The notes under the pieces were generated by a model. It saw nothing but the letters and a program-made list of their open reading frames with translations, was not told where the DNA came from and made no database searches. Both the position numbers and the translations under genes were made by a program. A stretch of 64,000 nt of DNA, from contig JAWKVT010000001.1 of NCBI GenBank assembly GCA_041397865.1, forward strand, positions 558,001-622,000, read 5' to 3'. This stretch comes from TMED27 sp041397865. Its GTDB lineage: Bacteria > Pseudomonadota > Alphaproteobacteria > Micavibrionales > Micavibrionaceae. Shown here one piece after another: positions 51,718 through 61,020 of the stretch (position 1 is the first letter of the stretch; the number at the start of each line of letters is the position of its first letter).

Positions 51718-52770
51718 ATGACAGAACGGAAAAAGGATACGGCAAGCGACAAGACAGGGCAAGCCTCCCCCGCCCCCACGGCGAGAGCCTATCCACAGAC
51801 CCGCATGCGCCGGTTGCGCTCCCACGGCTGGCTTCGCGAAATGGTTGCGCAAACCCGCCTGAACGTAAGCGACCTCATCTGGCCTGCCTTCATAATCGAA
51901 GGTCAAAACACAAGCCAAACCATAAAATCAATGCCCGGCATACAGCGGCTCTCCATCGACCGCCTTGTCAAAGAAACAGCAAAAGCCGCCCAAATGGGCA
52001 TCCCCGCCATGGCCCTGTTCCCCGTCACCCCCGAAGACAAAAAAACAGCCGACGGAGCAGAAAGTCTCAACCCCGAAAACCTTATCTGCCGCGCGGTTAA
52101 AGCCATAAAAGCCGAATGCCCCGGCATCGGCGTAATCACGGATGTCGCCCTCGACCCCTATACCACCCACGGTCATGACGGCCTGCTTGAAAACGGTAAA
52201 ATTCCTAACGACGCCAGTGTGGAAATCCTGTGCGAACAAGCGCTAAATCAGGCCCGCGCAGGCGCCGACATCATCGCCCCGTCCGATATGATGGACGGGC
52301 GCATCGGTGCAATCCGCGCCCGCCTTGATGCCGAAGGCTTCGAGGATGTCGCCATCTTGTCTTACGCCGCAAAATACGCCTCATGCTTTTACGGGCCGTT
52401 CCGAGACGCCCTCGGCTCCGCTGGCGCGCTCAAAGGTGATAAAAAAACATACCAAATGAATCCTGCCAACGCCGACGAAGCCCTGCTTGAAGTCCGGCTC
52501 GACCTGCAAGAAGGTGCGGATATGGTCATGATAAAGCCCGGAATGCCTTATCTTGACATCATAAACAGGGTCAAAAGAACCTTTAACGCACCAACCTTCG
52601 GATATCAGGTCAGCGGCGAATACGCCATGCTGAAAGCCGCCGCTCAAGAAGGCTTTCTCGACTATGACGCCGCCCTTATCGAAAGCCTTACGGCCCTTAA
52701 ACGCGCCGGATGCGACGCCATCGTAACCTACGGCGCACTTGACGCCGCCCGGCTTATTCTCAATAAATAA
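51718..52770 (+). CDS. hemB: Delta-aminolevulinic acid dehydratase (porphobilinogen synthase)
   Basis: The 350-residue enzyme condenses two aminolevulinates in heme synthesis. Schiff-base lysines are in the phrases SYAAKYASCFYGPFRDA and MVMIKPGMPYLD; the metal-binding region reads VITDVALDPYTTHGHDG, i.e. Asp-rich rather than the Cys-rich zinc site, pointing to a Mg-dependent type. ASDMMDGR appears as SDMMDGRIGAIR. The N-terminal 25 residues are poorly conserved. Confidence 0.95.
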   Translation: MTERKKDTASDKTGQASPAPTARAYPQTRMRRLRSHGWLREMVAQTRLNVSDLIWPAFIIEGQNTSQTIKSMPGIQRLSIDRLVKETAKAAQMGIPAMALFPVTPEDKKTADGAESLNPENLICRAVKAIKAECPGIGVITDVALDPYTTHGHDGLLENGKIPNDASVEILCEQALNQARAGADIIAPSDMMDGRIGAIRARLDAEGFEDVAILSYAAKYASCFYGPFRDALGSAGALKGDKKTYQMNPANADEALLEVRLDLQEGADMVMIKPGMPYLDIINRVKRTFNAPTFGYQVSGEYAMLKAAAQEGFLDYDAALIESLTALKRAGCDAIVTYGALDAARLILNK

Positions 52771-52856
52771 CGCTTCATGCGCAAAGATCGGATGCGCAAA
52801 GTCAATTTTTACGCTACCCTGACAAAATTGTAGAACAACAACACTGATGGCCAAGA

Positions 52857-54659
52857 ATGGCAGGCTTCCTTAAAAAAACATCAAAAGCAAAAAAGACAAC
52901 GAAAAAACAGCGCAACCGCTTTGTTGCGTTCGCCTTTGCCTCCGCCGATCTGTTTATCGAAATCTCCCCGAAAAATAAGATCCTCTACGTCTACGGCGCA
53001 GCTAAAGCCTTAACCGGCCAAAGCGAGCAGCAGCTTCTAAAAACAAAATGGCTGGACCTCTTCGCCCCTGATGAACACACGCGCTTAAGCGAAATAAAGG
53101 ATAAAGCGACCCCCGGCATACGCTGCACGCCCACACTCATAGACCTCAATGAAAGATCGGGAGAAAACAAAGCCCTCCTCACAGCCATAAAACTCCCCGG
53201 CGACAAAAACCTCTACATAACGCTAAGCTTCCACAGCCCTCTCCCGGTCTCATCCGCAAATTCAGAGGAGGCCCCCCTCACCACCGGCTTCAAGGCCGGG
53301 GACGAAGACGCCCCCGCCCCCCTCACCACCGGATATAATGCCAAAGAAGACACCCCGGAAATTCTCACCACAGGTTTTAAAGCCGAAAAGGAGGAGGAGC
53401 CGGAAACTCTTACCACCGGGTATACCCCCCAGGAGGAAGAAGAATTCGACGACTCCATATACAATAAAGGCAAATTCATAGACAAAGCCGAAGAAATTTT
53501 CGAATTCGCCCGCACCCAAAATATCGAGCCAGCCGTAACCGTTTTCGATTTCGGCAGAAGCCAAACCGTAACCGAAGAAAACTGGGCCGAAGCCATGGAG
53601 AAAATCTCCGGCTTGTTACGCACCGAATCTCTGGATAAAAAAACCGCCGGAGAAATCGCTGAAGGTCGCTACAGCTTCGTCCATGACGCAAAAACCGACC
53701 CCGAAGCCATCGCGGAAAAAATTGCAAAACTCTGCGCCGAAGCCGGCCTCGACGAAGACGCTATCAACATTTCCTCGAAAACAACAACCGACCTCGAAGA
53801 ATTTTCAAACGAAGAAACCGCAAAGCCCCCGCCTAAAAAACCCAAGGCCCCCCTTAAGGCCGACAATAAAAGTGATAACACAGATGACGATCCAAAACCG
53901 GTTGTCAAAAAACAGCTCAACAAAAATGAGGAAAAGCTTAAAGAGTTCAAAAGCATCGTCGACCGCGTCGACTTCGACATTGTTTTCCAACCCATAGTAG
54001 AAATCAAAACCAAAGAACCGGAATTTTACGAGACCCTAACCCGCTTCCGTCAAGGCGAAACCAAAGACTGGATCAAGTTCGGCGAAGACGTCGGCCTCTC
54101 CACTCTTCTGGACCTTGCCGTAGTAGAACGAACCCTCAACTACATTCACTACAAGGCCTCCACAACACGCACAAAATTTTCAATCAACATCTCCAGTAAA
54201 TCCATAGAACAAGCCGGGTTTACCAACAAACTCCTGGAGCAACTTGCAAAACGCGACCTTAAACACAGAATCATACTCGAAATCACAAATGCCGCGCAGA
54301 TTGAAAACATGAAAAAAACAATCGACTTCAGCACAAAGCTCACTGAATTCGGCTATAATATAGCCCTCGATAATTTCAGCCCGTCTCAAAGCTGCATGAA
54401 CCTCCTCGACAATACACCGGTCAGGCTCATAAAGCTTGATGAAAAGCACATTGCCGGGCTTTTGACCTCCAAAGAAGAAGCCGCGCAAATCGCCCGCCTG
54501 TCTCAAACCTGCAAAAAAAAGAAAATCGGCATCGTCGCCGTATCTGTAGAAGAGCAGGCCCAAGCCGATATTCTTACCGAAATCGGTATCATGCATGCCC
54601 AAGGCCACCTCTACGGCAAAGCCGCATCCAACCCCAGCTTCATTCCCCCAAGCCGCTAG
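52857..54659 (+). CDS. PAS-GGDEF(degenerate)-EAL protein with LTTG repeats
   Basis: The 600-residue protein lacks membrane spans. Residues 25-130 look like a PAS sensor domain. Residues 139-195 hold four tandem repeats with the core LTTG(F/Y) at 141, 156, 170 and 185. Residues 205-318 resemble a GGDEF domain whose signature has become AEGRY, so it should not make c-di-GMP. A Pro/Lys/Asp-rich linker follows. Residues 365-595 form an EAL domain with YETL at 391-394, INISS, LEIT and KLDEK, but the catalytic DDFG is DNFSPSQ, so phosphodiesterase activity is doubtful and ligand binding more likely. It precedes motAB by 215 bp, suggesting a role in motility control. Confidence 0.8.
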   Translation: MAGFLKKTSKAKKTTKKQRNRFVAFAFASADLFIEISPKNKILYVYGAAKALTGQSEQQLLKTKWLDLFAPDEHTRLSEIKDKATPGIRCTPTLIDLNERSGENKALLTAIKLPGDKNLYITLSFHSPLPVSSANSEEAPLTTGFKAGDEDAPAPLTTGYNAKEDTPEILTTGFKAEKEEEPETLTTGYTPQEEEEFDDSIYNKGKFIDKAEEIFEFARTQNIEPAVTVFDFGRSQTVTEENWAEAMEKISGLLRTESLDKKTAGEIAEGRYSFVHDAKTDPEAIAEKIAKLCAEAGLDEDAINISSKTTTDLEEFSNEETAKPPPKKPKAPLKADNKSDNTDDDPKPVVKKQLNKNEEKLKEFKSIVDRVDFDIVFQPIVEIKTKEPEFYETLTRFRQGETKDWIKFGEDVGLSTLLDLAVVERTLNYIHYKASTTRTKFSINISSKSIEQAGFTNKLLEQLAKRDLKHRIILEITNAAQIENMKKTIDFSTKLTEFGYNIALDNFSPSQSCMNLLDNTPVRLIKLDEKHIAGLLTSKEEAAQIARLSQTCKKKKIGIVAVSVEEQAQADILTEIGIMHAQGHLYGKAASNPSFIPPSR

Positions 54660-54874
54660 GCGCAAAAACCCCGATCAAAACGCGCAAACCCCGCGTATGC
54701 ATCCTTGATCTTCCGGCGAAAACCACGCAAAATAAAAAGCGTCATAAAGATCATACACAGCATAAATCCTTATGATGCCATGCAATTAAAGACTCCCTGC
54801 CGGGGAATCATATACCCTTCTAAAAACCCTGCCTGCGTACCCGTAAAATATAAAAGTAAGGTTTTACAAACACT
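54660..54874. other. Intergenic region between the EAL gene and motA
   Basis: This 215-bp stretch holds no supported gene. It should contain the motAB promoter, but I find no convincing sigma-70 or sigma-28 boxes by eye. Confidence 0.4.
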
Positions 54875-55768
54875 ATGAAACTTGTCGGCCTCGCGCTCGT
54901 TTTTGTCTGCACATTCGGCGGCTTGTTGATTGCCATGCATTTCGACATGCCCAAATTCATGAAGCTCATGTCGGCCATCCTCGCCGCCATGCCGGGCGAA
55001 GTCGTTATCATTCTGGGCTGCGCCATCTCCGCCTTTATCATCGCCAACACACGCGACACAATTAAAGGCACCATAAAATACCTAAGCGCCCTGACAAAAC
55101 CCGGCGCCTATTCAAAAGATGACTACATCGAACTCATGTCCATGATGTTCACCGTATTCAAACTCGCCCGGACAAAAGGCTGGCTGGCACTGGAACAGCA
55201 CATTGAAGACCCCGAAGCCAGCGAAGTTTTTGCCCGGTTTCCGGGGTTCCATCATAACCACCACGCCATCATCTTCCTCTGCGACTACCTGCGCATTATC
55301 TCACTGGGCAACGAAAACCCCTTTGAACTCGAAGCCCTGATGGACCAGGAAATCGAAACCATAGAACACCACGAAGCCCACCCCGGCCACGCCGTCCAGA
55401 CCATGGCCGACGGCATCCCCGCTCTGGGCATCGTCGCCGCCGTTTTGGGCGTGATTAAAACCATGGCCTCCATCTCCGAACCGCCCGAAGTTCTGGGGAA
55501 AATGATCGGCGGCGCGCTGGTGGGAACCTTCCTCGGCGTCTGGGTGTCCTACGGCATGGTCGCCCCCATCGCCGGAGCCATGAGCGCAAAAGCCGAAACA
55601 GAGGTCATGTATTACAAATGCATGAAAGTCGGCGTCATCGCATTCCTTAACGGCGCCGCACCGCAGGTCGCCGTCGAATTCGCAAGGAAGTTCCTGCCCC
55701 ATGATGTCCAGCCGACATTCCAGGAATTGGAAGAAAAACTGAACGAACTGCCAAGCCCCAGCGCTTAA
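54875..55768 (+). CDS. motA: Flagellar motor stator protein MotA
   Basis: The 297-residue inner-membrane protein forms the proton channel with MotB. It has two N-terminal helices (about 2-20 and 35-55), a large cytoplasmic domain, and two further helices (about 190-250) that include MADGIPALGIVAAVLGVIKTM and GTFLGVWVSYGMVAPIAGAM. Pro residues in the third and fourth helices, needed for torque, are present. It starts 215 bp after the EAL gene and precedes motB by 32 bp. Confidence 0.95.
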   Translation: MKLVGLALVFVCTFGGLLIAMHFDMPKFMKLMSAILAAMPGEVVIILGCAISAFIIANTRDTIKGTIKYLSALTKPGAYSKDDYIELMSMMFTVFKLARTKGWLALEQHIEDPEASEVFARFPGFHHNHHAIIFLCDYLRIISLGNENPFELEALMDQEIETIEHHEAHPGHAVQTMADGIPALGIVAAVLGVIKTMASISEPPEVLGKMIGGALVGTFLGVWVSYGMVAPIAGAMSAKAETEVMYYKCMKVGVIAFLNGAAPQVAVEFARKFLPHDVQPTFQELEEKLNELPSPSA

Positions 55769-55800
55769 ATGCCCTGAAAAAGCAAAAGGAAGCAACCAAA

Positions 55801-56889
55801 GTGGCGGACGAAGACAAAGTCGAACAACCCATCGTCATCAAAAAAATCGTCAAAGGCGGCGGCCACCACGGCGGCGCATGGAAAGTCGCCTACGCCGATT
55901 TCGTCACCGCCATGATGGCATTCTTCCTCCTCCTCTGGCTTTTAAACGTTTCCACAAAAGAAGAACTCAACGCCATCTCAAACTATTTTGATCCCACCCA
56001 CCCGCAGGTTTCCGCCTCCGACAGCGGCGCAGGCGGCGTCCTTGGCGGCCTTAGCGTCGCCCCCGAAGGCGCCATGGCTACCAACGTCCAGCCCATCACA
56101 AACCCCGCGCAATCCGGCGCCGCCGTCAACAACCGCACCGCGAAAAAAGACGCTATCGAAAAAGCCAAAGACGAGCTTCGTAAACAGGAAAACGCCCGCA
56201 TGAAAGAAGCCGAAGCCGCCCTCAAAAAAGCCATAGAGGAAGACTCCGAACTCAAAGATCTCAAAGACCAGTTCATCATCGAGATGACCCCCGAAGGACT
56301 GCGCATACAGGTCATAGACAAGGAGGGCAACCCCATGTTCGCCTCCGGCAGCGCCCGTATGTTCGCCAAGACGCAAAAACTCCTCGAAAAAATCGGTGAA
56401 ATTATCAAGACCCAACCCAATGAGCTTTCAATTCGCGGCCATACCGATAGCTCTCCTTACGCCCCCGGCGCAACCTATACAAACTGGGAGCTCTCCGCCG
56501 ACCGCGCCAATTCCTCCCGCCGTGTGTTGCTGGATTCGGGCTTCCCGCCGGAGCGCATCAACAACGTCGTCGGCAAGGCCGACACCGAACATTTAATCCC
56601 CGAAGACCCGAAAAGCGCCAGCAACCGCCGCATTTCCATCACCCTGTTGAAAGAGGAACTCACCGACCCCGATTACGAGAAAAAAGCCGAAGCCATGGCC
56701 GCTAAAGCCGCCCCAGAAACAAGCGGAGATGCGCAAAACAGCGAAAGCGAAAGCGCCGAACAGCCGAACACGGAAGCCCCGGGCACGGAAACAGAAGAAG
56801 GAAACGCAGAAGAAACCGGCCCCCGCCCTTCATTCGTCCCCAAAATCGGCACCTTCAAAAAATCCCCCGGCGCGGTTGAGTTTCCTTAG
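55801..56889 (+). CDS. motB: Flagellar motor stator protein MotB
   Basis: The 362-residue protein has one membrane helix with the proton-carrying Asp (VAYADFVTAMMAFFLLLWLL), a periplasmic plug/linker and an OmpA-like peptidoglycan-binding domain (about residues 190-290, with IRGHTDSSPYAPG and NWELSADRANSSRRVLL). A low-complexity tail rich in E, A, T and P (about 300-340) follows. The start is GTG at 55801, with AAGGAAG about 9 bp upstream. It is cotranscribed with motA. Confidence 0.95.
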   Translation: MADEDKVEQPIVIKKIVKGGGHHGGAWKVAYADFVTAMMAFFLLLWLLNVSTKEELNAISNYFDPTHPQVSASDSGAGGVLGGLSVAPEGAMATNVQPITNPAQSGAAVNNRTAKKDAIEKAKDELRKQENARMKEAEAALKKAIEEDSELKDLKDQFIIEMTPEGLRIQVIDKEGNPMFASGSARMFAKTQKLLEKIGEIIKTQPNELSIRGHTDSSPYAPGATYTNWELSADRANSSRRVLLDSGFPPERINNVVGKADTEHLIPEDPKSASNRRISITLLKEELTDPDYEKKAEAMAAKAAPETSGDAQNSESESAEQPNTEAPGTETEEGNAEETGPRPSFVPKIGTFKKSPGAVEFP

Positions 56890-56908
56890 GGGCCTATGGG
56901 AGAAGATA

Positions 56909-57352
56909 ATGAACAACACATACAACCTCCTTATAAAATACTATGAAATTCATGTCGCCCACAGACGCCAAATGCTAAATTACTTTATAATCACAACAGG
57001 ACTTATGCTCACAAGCGTCTCCTTCACACTTGAAAAAGGGTTTATAAATGCAGCCACAGGCTATTGCATTTTAGCCACTCTCATCTGCATTTTTTTCAGA
57101 GCATTAGATGCACTCACATATATCAAAATAAGGAGAAGCGAAAAACTGTTAACAAAAGAAATAAGAACAGCAAAAAATTTATTCGAACGTAAAAATGCTC
57201 TAAGCGACAGAGTGATAACACAGTATATAACCTATATTATCTTAGCTCTATTTCAGGGGATTTTTTTATGGATAGCTTTTTGGACCGAAACGCCACTGGA
57301 AGAAAATTCCATGGATTGGGTAAGAACAGAACTGAACAACCCTCGCCTATAA
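56909..57352 (+). pseudogene. Membrane-protein gene interrupted at its 3' end by an IS200 copy
   Basis: The frame encodes 147 residues: an N-terminal soluble helix, two hydrophobic segments (about 33-68), a charged middle and a third hydrophobic segment (YIILALFQGIFLWIAFW). The last few residues (NNPRL) and the stop come from the left end of the IS200 element. If the 533-bp element is removed after CTGA, the frame continues with SFILITSLTLVVITL and a basic-acidic tail to the stop at 57951, which would add a fourth membrane helix. It is 19 bp after motB and A/T-richer. Family unknown. Confidence 0.7.
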
Positions 57353-57868
57353 GGCGAGGGGTTAGTTAGGGGTCGATTGTAAATCGACTGTCCTCTACCG
57401 GCTCCCCTTCTTGTTCCTCGATATATTTCTGGATCATCTCATCTGTGATATTTCCGGAACTGATAGCGCAGTACCCACGCGCCCAGAAATGTCTGCCCCA
57501 GAACTGCTTGCGCAAATGCGCAAACTCAGAGAGTAAAATCCGCGAGCTTATGCCTTTGAGCCATTGCACGATCTGACTTATATTCTGCGTCGGACGATAG
57601 CCAATAAACATGTGCACATGATCGCTCGCGACCTTCCCGGTTATAATCTCAAGCTCGTGCTCCATGGCTATCTGGCGCAGAACATCTCTGGTGCGCACCG
57701 CCACCTCGCCTGTCATCACCCTCTTCCGGTACTTTGGAACCCAGATCAGGTGCACTTTTAAATCCGTCTTCGTGTGGCTGCCTATCGTATAACGTCGCAT
57801 AGCGACAGGTATAAACTTCTCTTCGCCTGAAGGCGAGGGATTTTAACCATCCCCGATGGGGACATTAA
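57336..57868 (-). mobile_element. IS200/IS605-family insertion sequence, copy 2
   Basis: Identical over its full 533 bp to copy 1 at 49358-49890. It lies after AACTGA inside the membrane-protein gene. The hairpins at both ends are conserved (left 57340-57360; right at about 57822-57837 and 57850-57862). Confidence 0.88.
57366..57800 (-). CDS. tnpA: IS200-type transposase TnpA, copy 2
   Basis: The 144-residue protein is identical to the one at 49388-49822, with the HUH motif at residues 61-63 and Tyr126. Lack of any difference suggests a very recent transposition. It is read opposite to the gene it interrupts. Confidence 0.93.
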   Translation of the reverse strand: MRRYTIGSHTKTDLKVHLIWVPKYRKRVMTGEVAVRTRDVLRQIAMEHELEIITGKVASDHVHMFIGYRPTQNISQIVQWLKGISSRILLSEFAHLRKQFWGRHFWARGYCAISSGNITDEMIQKYIEEQEGEPVEDSRFTIDP

Positions 57869-57951
57869 GTTTCATCCTAATTACTTCATTGACTTTAGTC
57901 GTCATAACATTAATTGAAGCAAGAATAAAAAAGGAGTTAGAAAAAAGCTAA
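57869..57951 (+). pseudogene. 3' remnant of the IS200-interrupted membrane-protein gene
   Basis: In the frame that continues the upstream part, this encodes a hydrophobic helix (FILITSLTLVVITLIEA) and a short charged tail ending in a TAA at 57949-57951. The feature fits a normal C-terminal membrane span. Confidence 0.6.
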
Positions 57952-57959
57952 AACCAGAG

Positions 57960-60203
57960 TCAATCAAAACGATTACTCTTCGGAAAGCCGTTCGGCGGCA
58001 AACGCCCGGCAGAAGCGCGTTTACCCAGCCACGGGTTCAAATCCCCCACAACCGTCTCCCCGCTGGCATATTTATAGGTAAGCCCGTCTTCCCACGCGAA
58101 AGTCTTCGCATCGCTAATCCCGCCATCTTTATATTTCTGCAAAATCACGCCCTTGCCGCGCCCCATCTCCGGCAGTTCTTCCAGCTCAAACACCAGCATC
58201 TTGCGGTTCTTCCCCATCACCGCGATATGGTCATGCGCCTCATCAACCGGCTTACACAGCGCGGCCTCCGCCTTGCCCGAAACATTGAGAACCTGCTTGC
58301 CGCTTTTTGTCTGCGCCAAAACATCATCAGATTTCACAATAAACCCGTGACCCGTCGTCGCGCAAACAAGGATCTTTTGACCCGGTTTATGCAGCAGCAT
58401 CCCGGTAATATCGGCCTCATTGGGCAAATCCACCATAATCCGCAGCGGCTCACCAAAGCCCCGCCCCGGCGGCAATTTATCACACCCGACTGTATAAAAC
58501 CGCCCGTTCGTGCCGAACACCAATAGCTTGTCCGTCGTCTGCGCCTCCAGCACAAACGCCTCACGGTCCCCGTCTTTATACTTGAAATCCGCCGCGTTCA
58601 GCCCATGCCCCTTCATCGCCCGCACCCAGCCCTGACGCGAACAAATCACCGTCACCGGCTCTTTCTCAATCATTGCCTCGTCCAGATCCACCGCAACAGG
58701 AGCCGGAACCGCACCAATAACCGTACGCCGCGCCCCCAGCGCAGTATCCTTCCCGAACATTTTCTTAAGCGCCGCAATCTGCTTCCTCACCTTCGTCCAC
58801 TGCCGCGCATCGGATTTAATCAGCTTCTCCAACTCATCACGCTCAGCGCAAAGCTCCGCATGCTCGCCCTTGATTTCCACCTCTTCCAGCTTATGCAAAC
58901 GGCGCAAACGCAAGTTCAAAACAGCTTCAACCTGAACCTCAGACAGGCCAAAAACCTTCATAAGCTCTTGTTTTGGTTCATCTTCAAAACGAATAATACG
59001 GATCACTTCATCAATATTCAGATAAACAACCAGATACCCTTCCAAAACCTCCAGCCGGTGCAAAACCTTTTCCAGACGATACGCAGAGCGCCGCACCAGA
59101 ACCTCTTTCTGATGGTTCATCCACGCCTGCAAAACCTCTTTCAAATTCATCACCCGCGGCACCAACCCGTCTTCCAGCACATTCATATTCAGGCTGAAAC
59201 GGCTCTCCAACTCGCTATTGCGATAAAGCGCCTCCATCAGCAAAACCGGGTCAACATTCTGGCTCTTCGGCACCAGAACAACCCGAATATCCTCGGCACT
59301 CTCATCCCGCACATCATCGAGCATCGGCAGCTTGCGGCTCATAATCAGCTCGGCAATCTTCTCAATCAGCTTGGATTTTTGCACCTGATAGGGAATTTCA
59401 CTCACAACAATCTGATACTTCCCCCGCCCCAGATCTTCACGCTCCCACTTCGCCCGAACGCGGAAAGACCCCTTACCCGTCTCATAAGCGCTGATAATAT
59501 CTTTGCGGTCCTCAACCAGCGTCCCGCCGGTTGGAAAATCCGGCCCCGATACAATCTCCGCCAACGCGGCAACACTGGCGTCTTTATTCTCCAGCATCAC
59601 CTCCATCGCCTCGCACAGCTCCGCCACATTATGCGGCGGGATAGAGGTCGCCATCCCCACGGCAATCCCGCTCGAGCCATTGGCCAGCAAATTCGGAAAA
59701 CCGCCCGGCAGCACCACCGGCTCGCTTTCCGACCCGTCATAAGTCGGACGAAAATCCACCGCGTTCTCTTCAATGCCTTCAAGCAAAAGCAGCGCAACCG
59801 TTGTCAGCCGCGCCTCCGTATAACGCATCGCCGCTGCGTTATCCCCATCAATATTTCCGAAATTCCCCTGCCCGTCCACCAGCGGATAACGCTGCGCGAA
59901 ATCCTGCGCCAGCCGTACCATGGCATCATAAACAGCCGTATCCCCATGCGGGTGGAACTTACCGATCACATCCCCCACAACCCGCGCGGATTTCTTCGGC
60001 GCGCCCGTGGGATTCAGCTTGAGTTGATACATCGCATACAGCAAACGCCGGTGCACCGGCTTCATCCCGTCGCGCACATCGGGCAGGCTGCGGCTCATAA
60101 TGGTCGAAAGCGCATAAGACAAATACCGGTCGGAAAGAAGCTCCCCAAACGGCTGATCGATAATATTATGGTCGGCGGCTGAACTATCCTGCGGCATACT
60201 CAT
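57960..60203 (-). CDS. parC: DNA topoisomerase IV subunit A
   Basis: The 747-residue breakage-reunion subunit pairs with ParE (4606-6642). The catalytic Tyr lies in AAMRYTEARL; the quinolone region is GKFHPHGDTAVYDAM, with Thr where Escherichia coli ParC has Ser80 and Asp where it has Glu84. The C-terminal domain has degenerate beta-pinwheel blades. The first ATG is used; an ATG two codons later is equally good. The start overlaps the end of recO by 20 bp. Confidence 0.94.
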   Translation of the reverse strand: MSMPQDSSAADHNIIDQPFGELLSDRYLSYALSTIMSRSLPDVRDGMKPVHRRLLYAMYQLKLNPTGAPKKSARVVGDVIGKFHPHGDTAVYDAMVRLAQDFAQRYPLVDGQGNFGNIDGDNAAAMRYTEARLTTVALLLLEGIEENAVDFRPTYDGSESEPVVLPGGFPNLLANGSSGIAVGMATSIPPHNVAELCEAMEVMLENKDASVAALAEIVSGPDFPTGGTLVEDRKDIISAYETGKGSFRVRAKWEREDLGRGKYQIVVSEIPYQVQKSKLIEKIAELIMSRKLPMLDDVRDESAEDIRVVLVPKSQNVDPVLLMEALYRNSELESRFSLNMNVLEDGLVPRVMNLKEVLQAWMNHQKEVLVRRSAYRLEKVLHRLEVLEGYLVVYLNIDEVIRIIRFEDEPKQELMKVFGLSEVQVEAVLNLRLRRLHKLEEVEIKGEHAELCAERDELEKLIKSDARQWTKVRKQIAALKKMFGKDTALGARRTVIGAVPAPVAVDLDEAMIEKEPVTVICSRQGWVRAMKGHGLNAADFKYKDGDREAFVLEAQTTDKLLVFGTNGRFYTVGCDKLPPGRGFGEPLRIMVDLPNEADITGMLLHKPGQKILVCATTGHGFIVKSDDVLAQTKSGKQVLNVSGKAEAALCKPVDEAHDHIAVMGKNRKMLVFELEELPEMGRGKGVILQKYKDGGISDAKTFAWEDGLTYKYASGETVVGDLNPWLGKRASAGRLPPNGFPKSNRFD

Positions 60204-60948
60204 TCTCTTCTGACTGTTGGTCTACAATGGTTTTGGCAAATCGCTGGGCAAAAATCAAGCGCGCATCGGGCACACCCTTCGAATGATGCGTAAAAACCCA
60301 ATGTTCCAGAAAATACCCGGTCATAGCCAAACCATCCAAAACATCACCTTCCTCCACCATTCCGCCGCCCCGCGTTAAAAATCCCGGCAACGGTAAAAGC
60401 TTACCCTTATAAGGCGCGCCCGCGGCTCTACTCACCGCCCTCCCCGTTTTCGGCGAAACATAGCGCAAATCCTCATCCCCATTCCCGCTGGCACAGCGCG
60501 TCAAATCCAGCGAAAACCCAAGCTCCTTGAGTAGCGCAATCTCCCACATCACATAAGCCGCGCCCCAGACATCGCTATCCAGCGCACCAAACAACGCCTC
60601 CAGCCCATGAAACAGCCCCGGATGGCTCTCCCGCTCCGGCAACGCCGCATCACATAAGGCGCACGCCGACTGCAACGCCGCCAACTTCAACGCATCTTGC
60701 ATAAAATGCGCCGCCGTCCCTTTCGAAAGCTCAAACGTAAATGACCCAAGCCCGTCGGCACTGCGGCTCTGCCAGCGCGCATCCACAACATTGCCAACCT
60801 CAAGGCTCCCGCGCATTTTCGTCCCTTGCGCCCCGCGCACATAGCCCGCCGCGCGCCCCTGCCCCTCGGTAAGCAGCGAAACAATCCCCCCGTTTTCGCC
60901 GTGCCTGCGCACCGACAGCACAATCCCTTGATCTTGCCAAATTTCCAT
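60184..60948 (-). CDS. recO: DNA repair protein RecO
   Basis: The 254-residue protein loads RecA with RecR in the RecF pathway. It shows the N-terminal OB fold (WQDQGIVLSVRRHGENGGIVSLLTEGQGRAAGYVRG) and the helical C-terminus with RCASGNGDEDLRYVSPKTGRAV, where the zinc-finger Cys pairs of some RecO are reduced to one. The recO-parC order is standard in alphaproteobacteria. era, its usual upstream partner, is not present. Confidence 0.92.
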   Translation of the reverse strand: MEIWQDQGIVLSVRRHGENGGIVSLLTEGQGRAAGYVRGAQGTKMRGSLEVGNVVDARWQSRSADGLGSFTFELSKGTAAHFMQDALKLAALQSACALCDAALPERESHPGLFHGLEALFGALDSDVWGAAYVMWEIALLKELGFSLDLTRCASGNGDEDLRYVSPKTGRAVSRAAGAPYKGKLLPLPGFLTRGGGMVEEGDVLDGLAMTGYFLEHWVFTHHSKGVPDARLIFAQRFAKTIVDQQSEENEYAAG

Positions 60949-61020
60949 GAAATAAATTTACCTCTGAACATCATCCCGGCGAAAGCCGGGATCTTTTGAA
61001 ACAAAGAAAGATCCCCAACT

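Noticed and set aside
50754..52100. Open frame of 448 codons that crosses the HIBCH-like gene and hemB
   Set aside because: It overlaps two well-supported genes in other frames and has no domain signature.
58605..60182. Long open frame (525 codons) on the plus strand opposite parC
   Set aside because: It lies entirely within parC on the other strand, has an unnatural composition (very rich in R, H, N, Q and P) and no family motifs. Such frames arise from the codon bias of the real gene.
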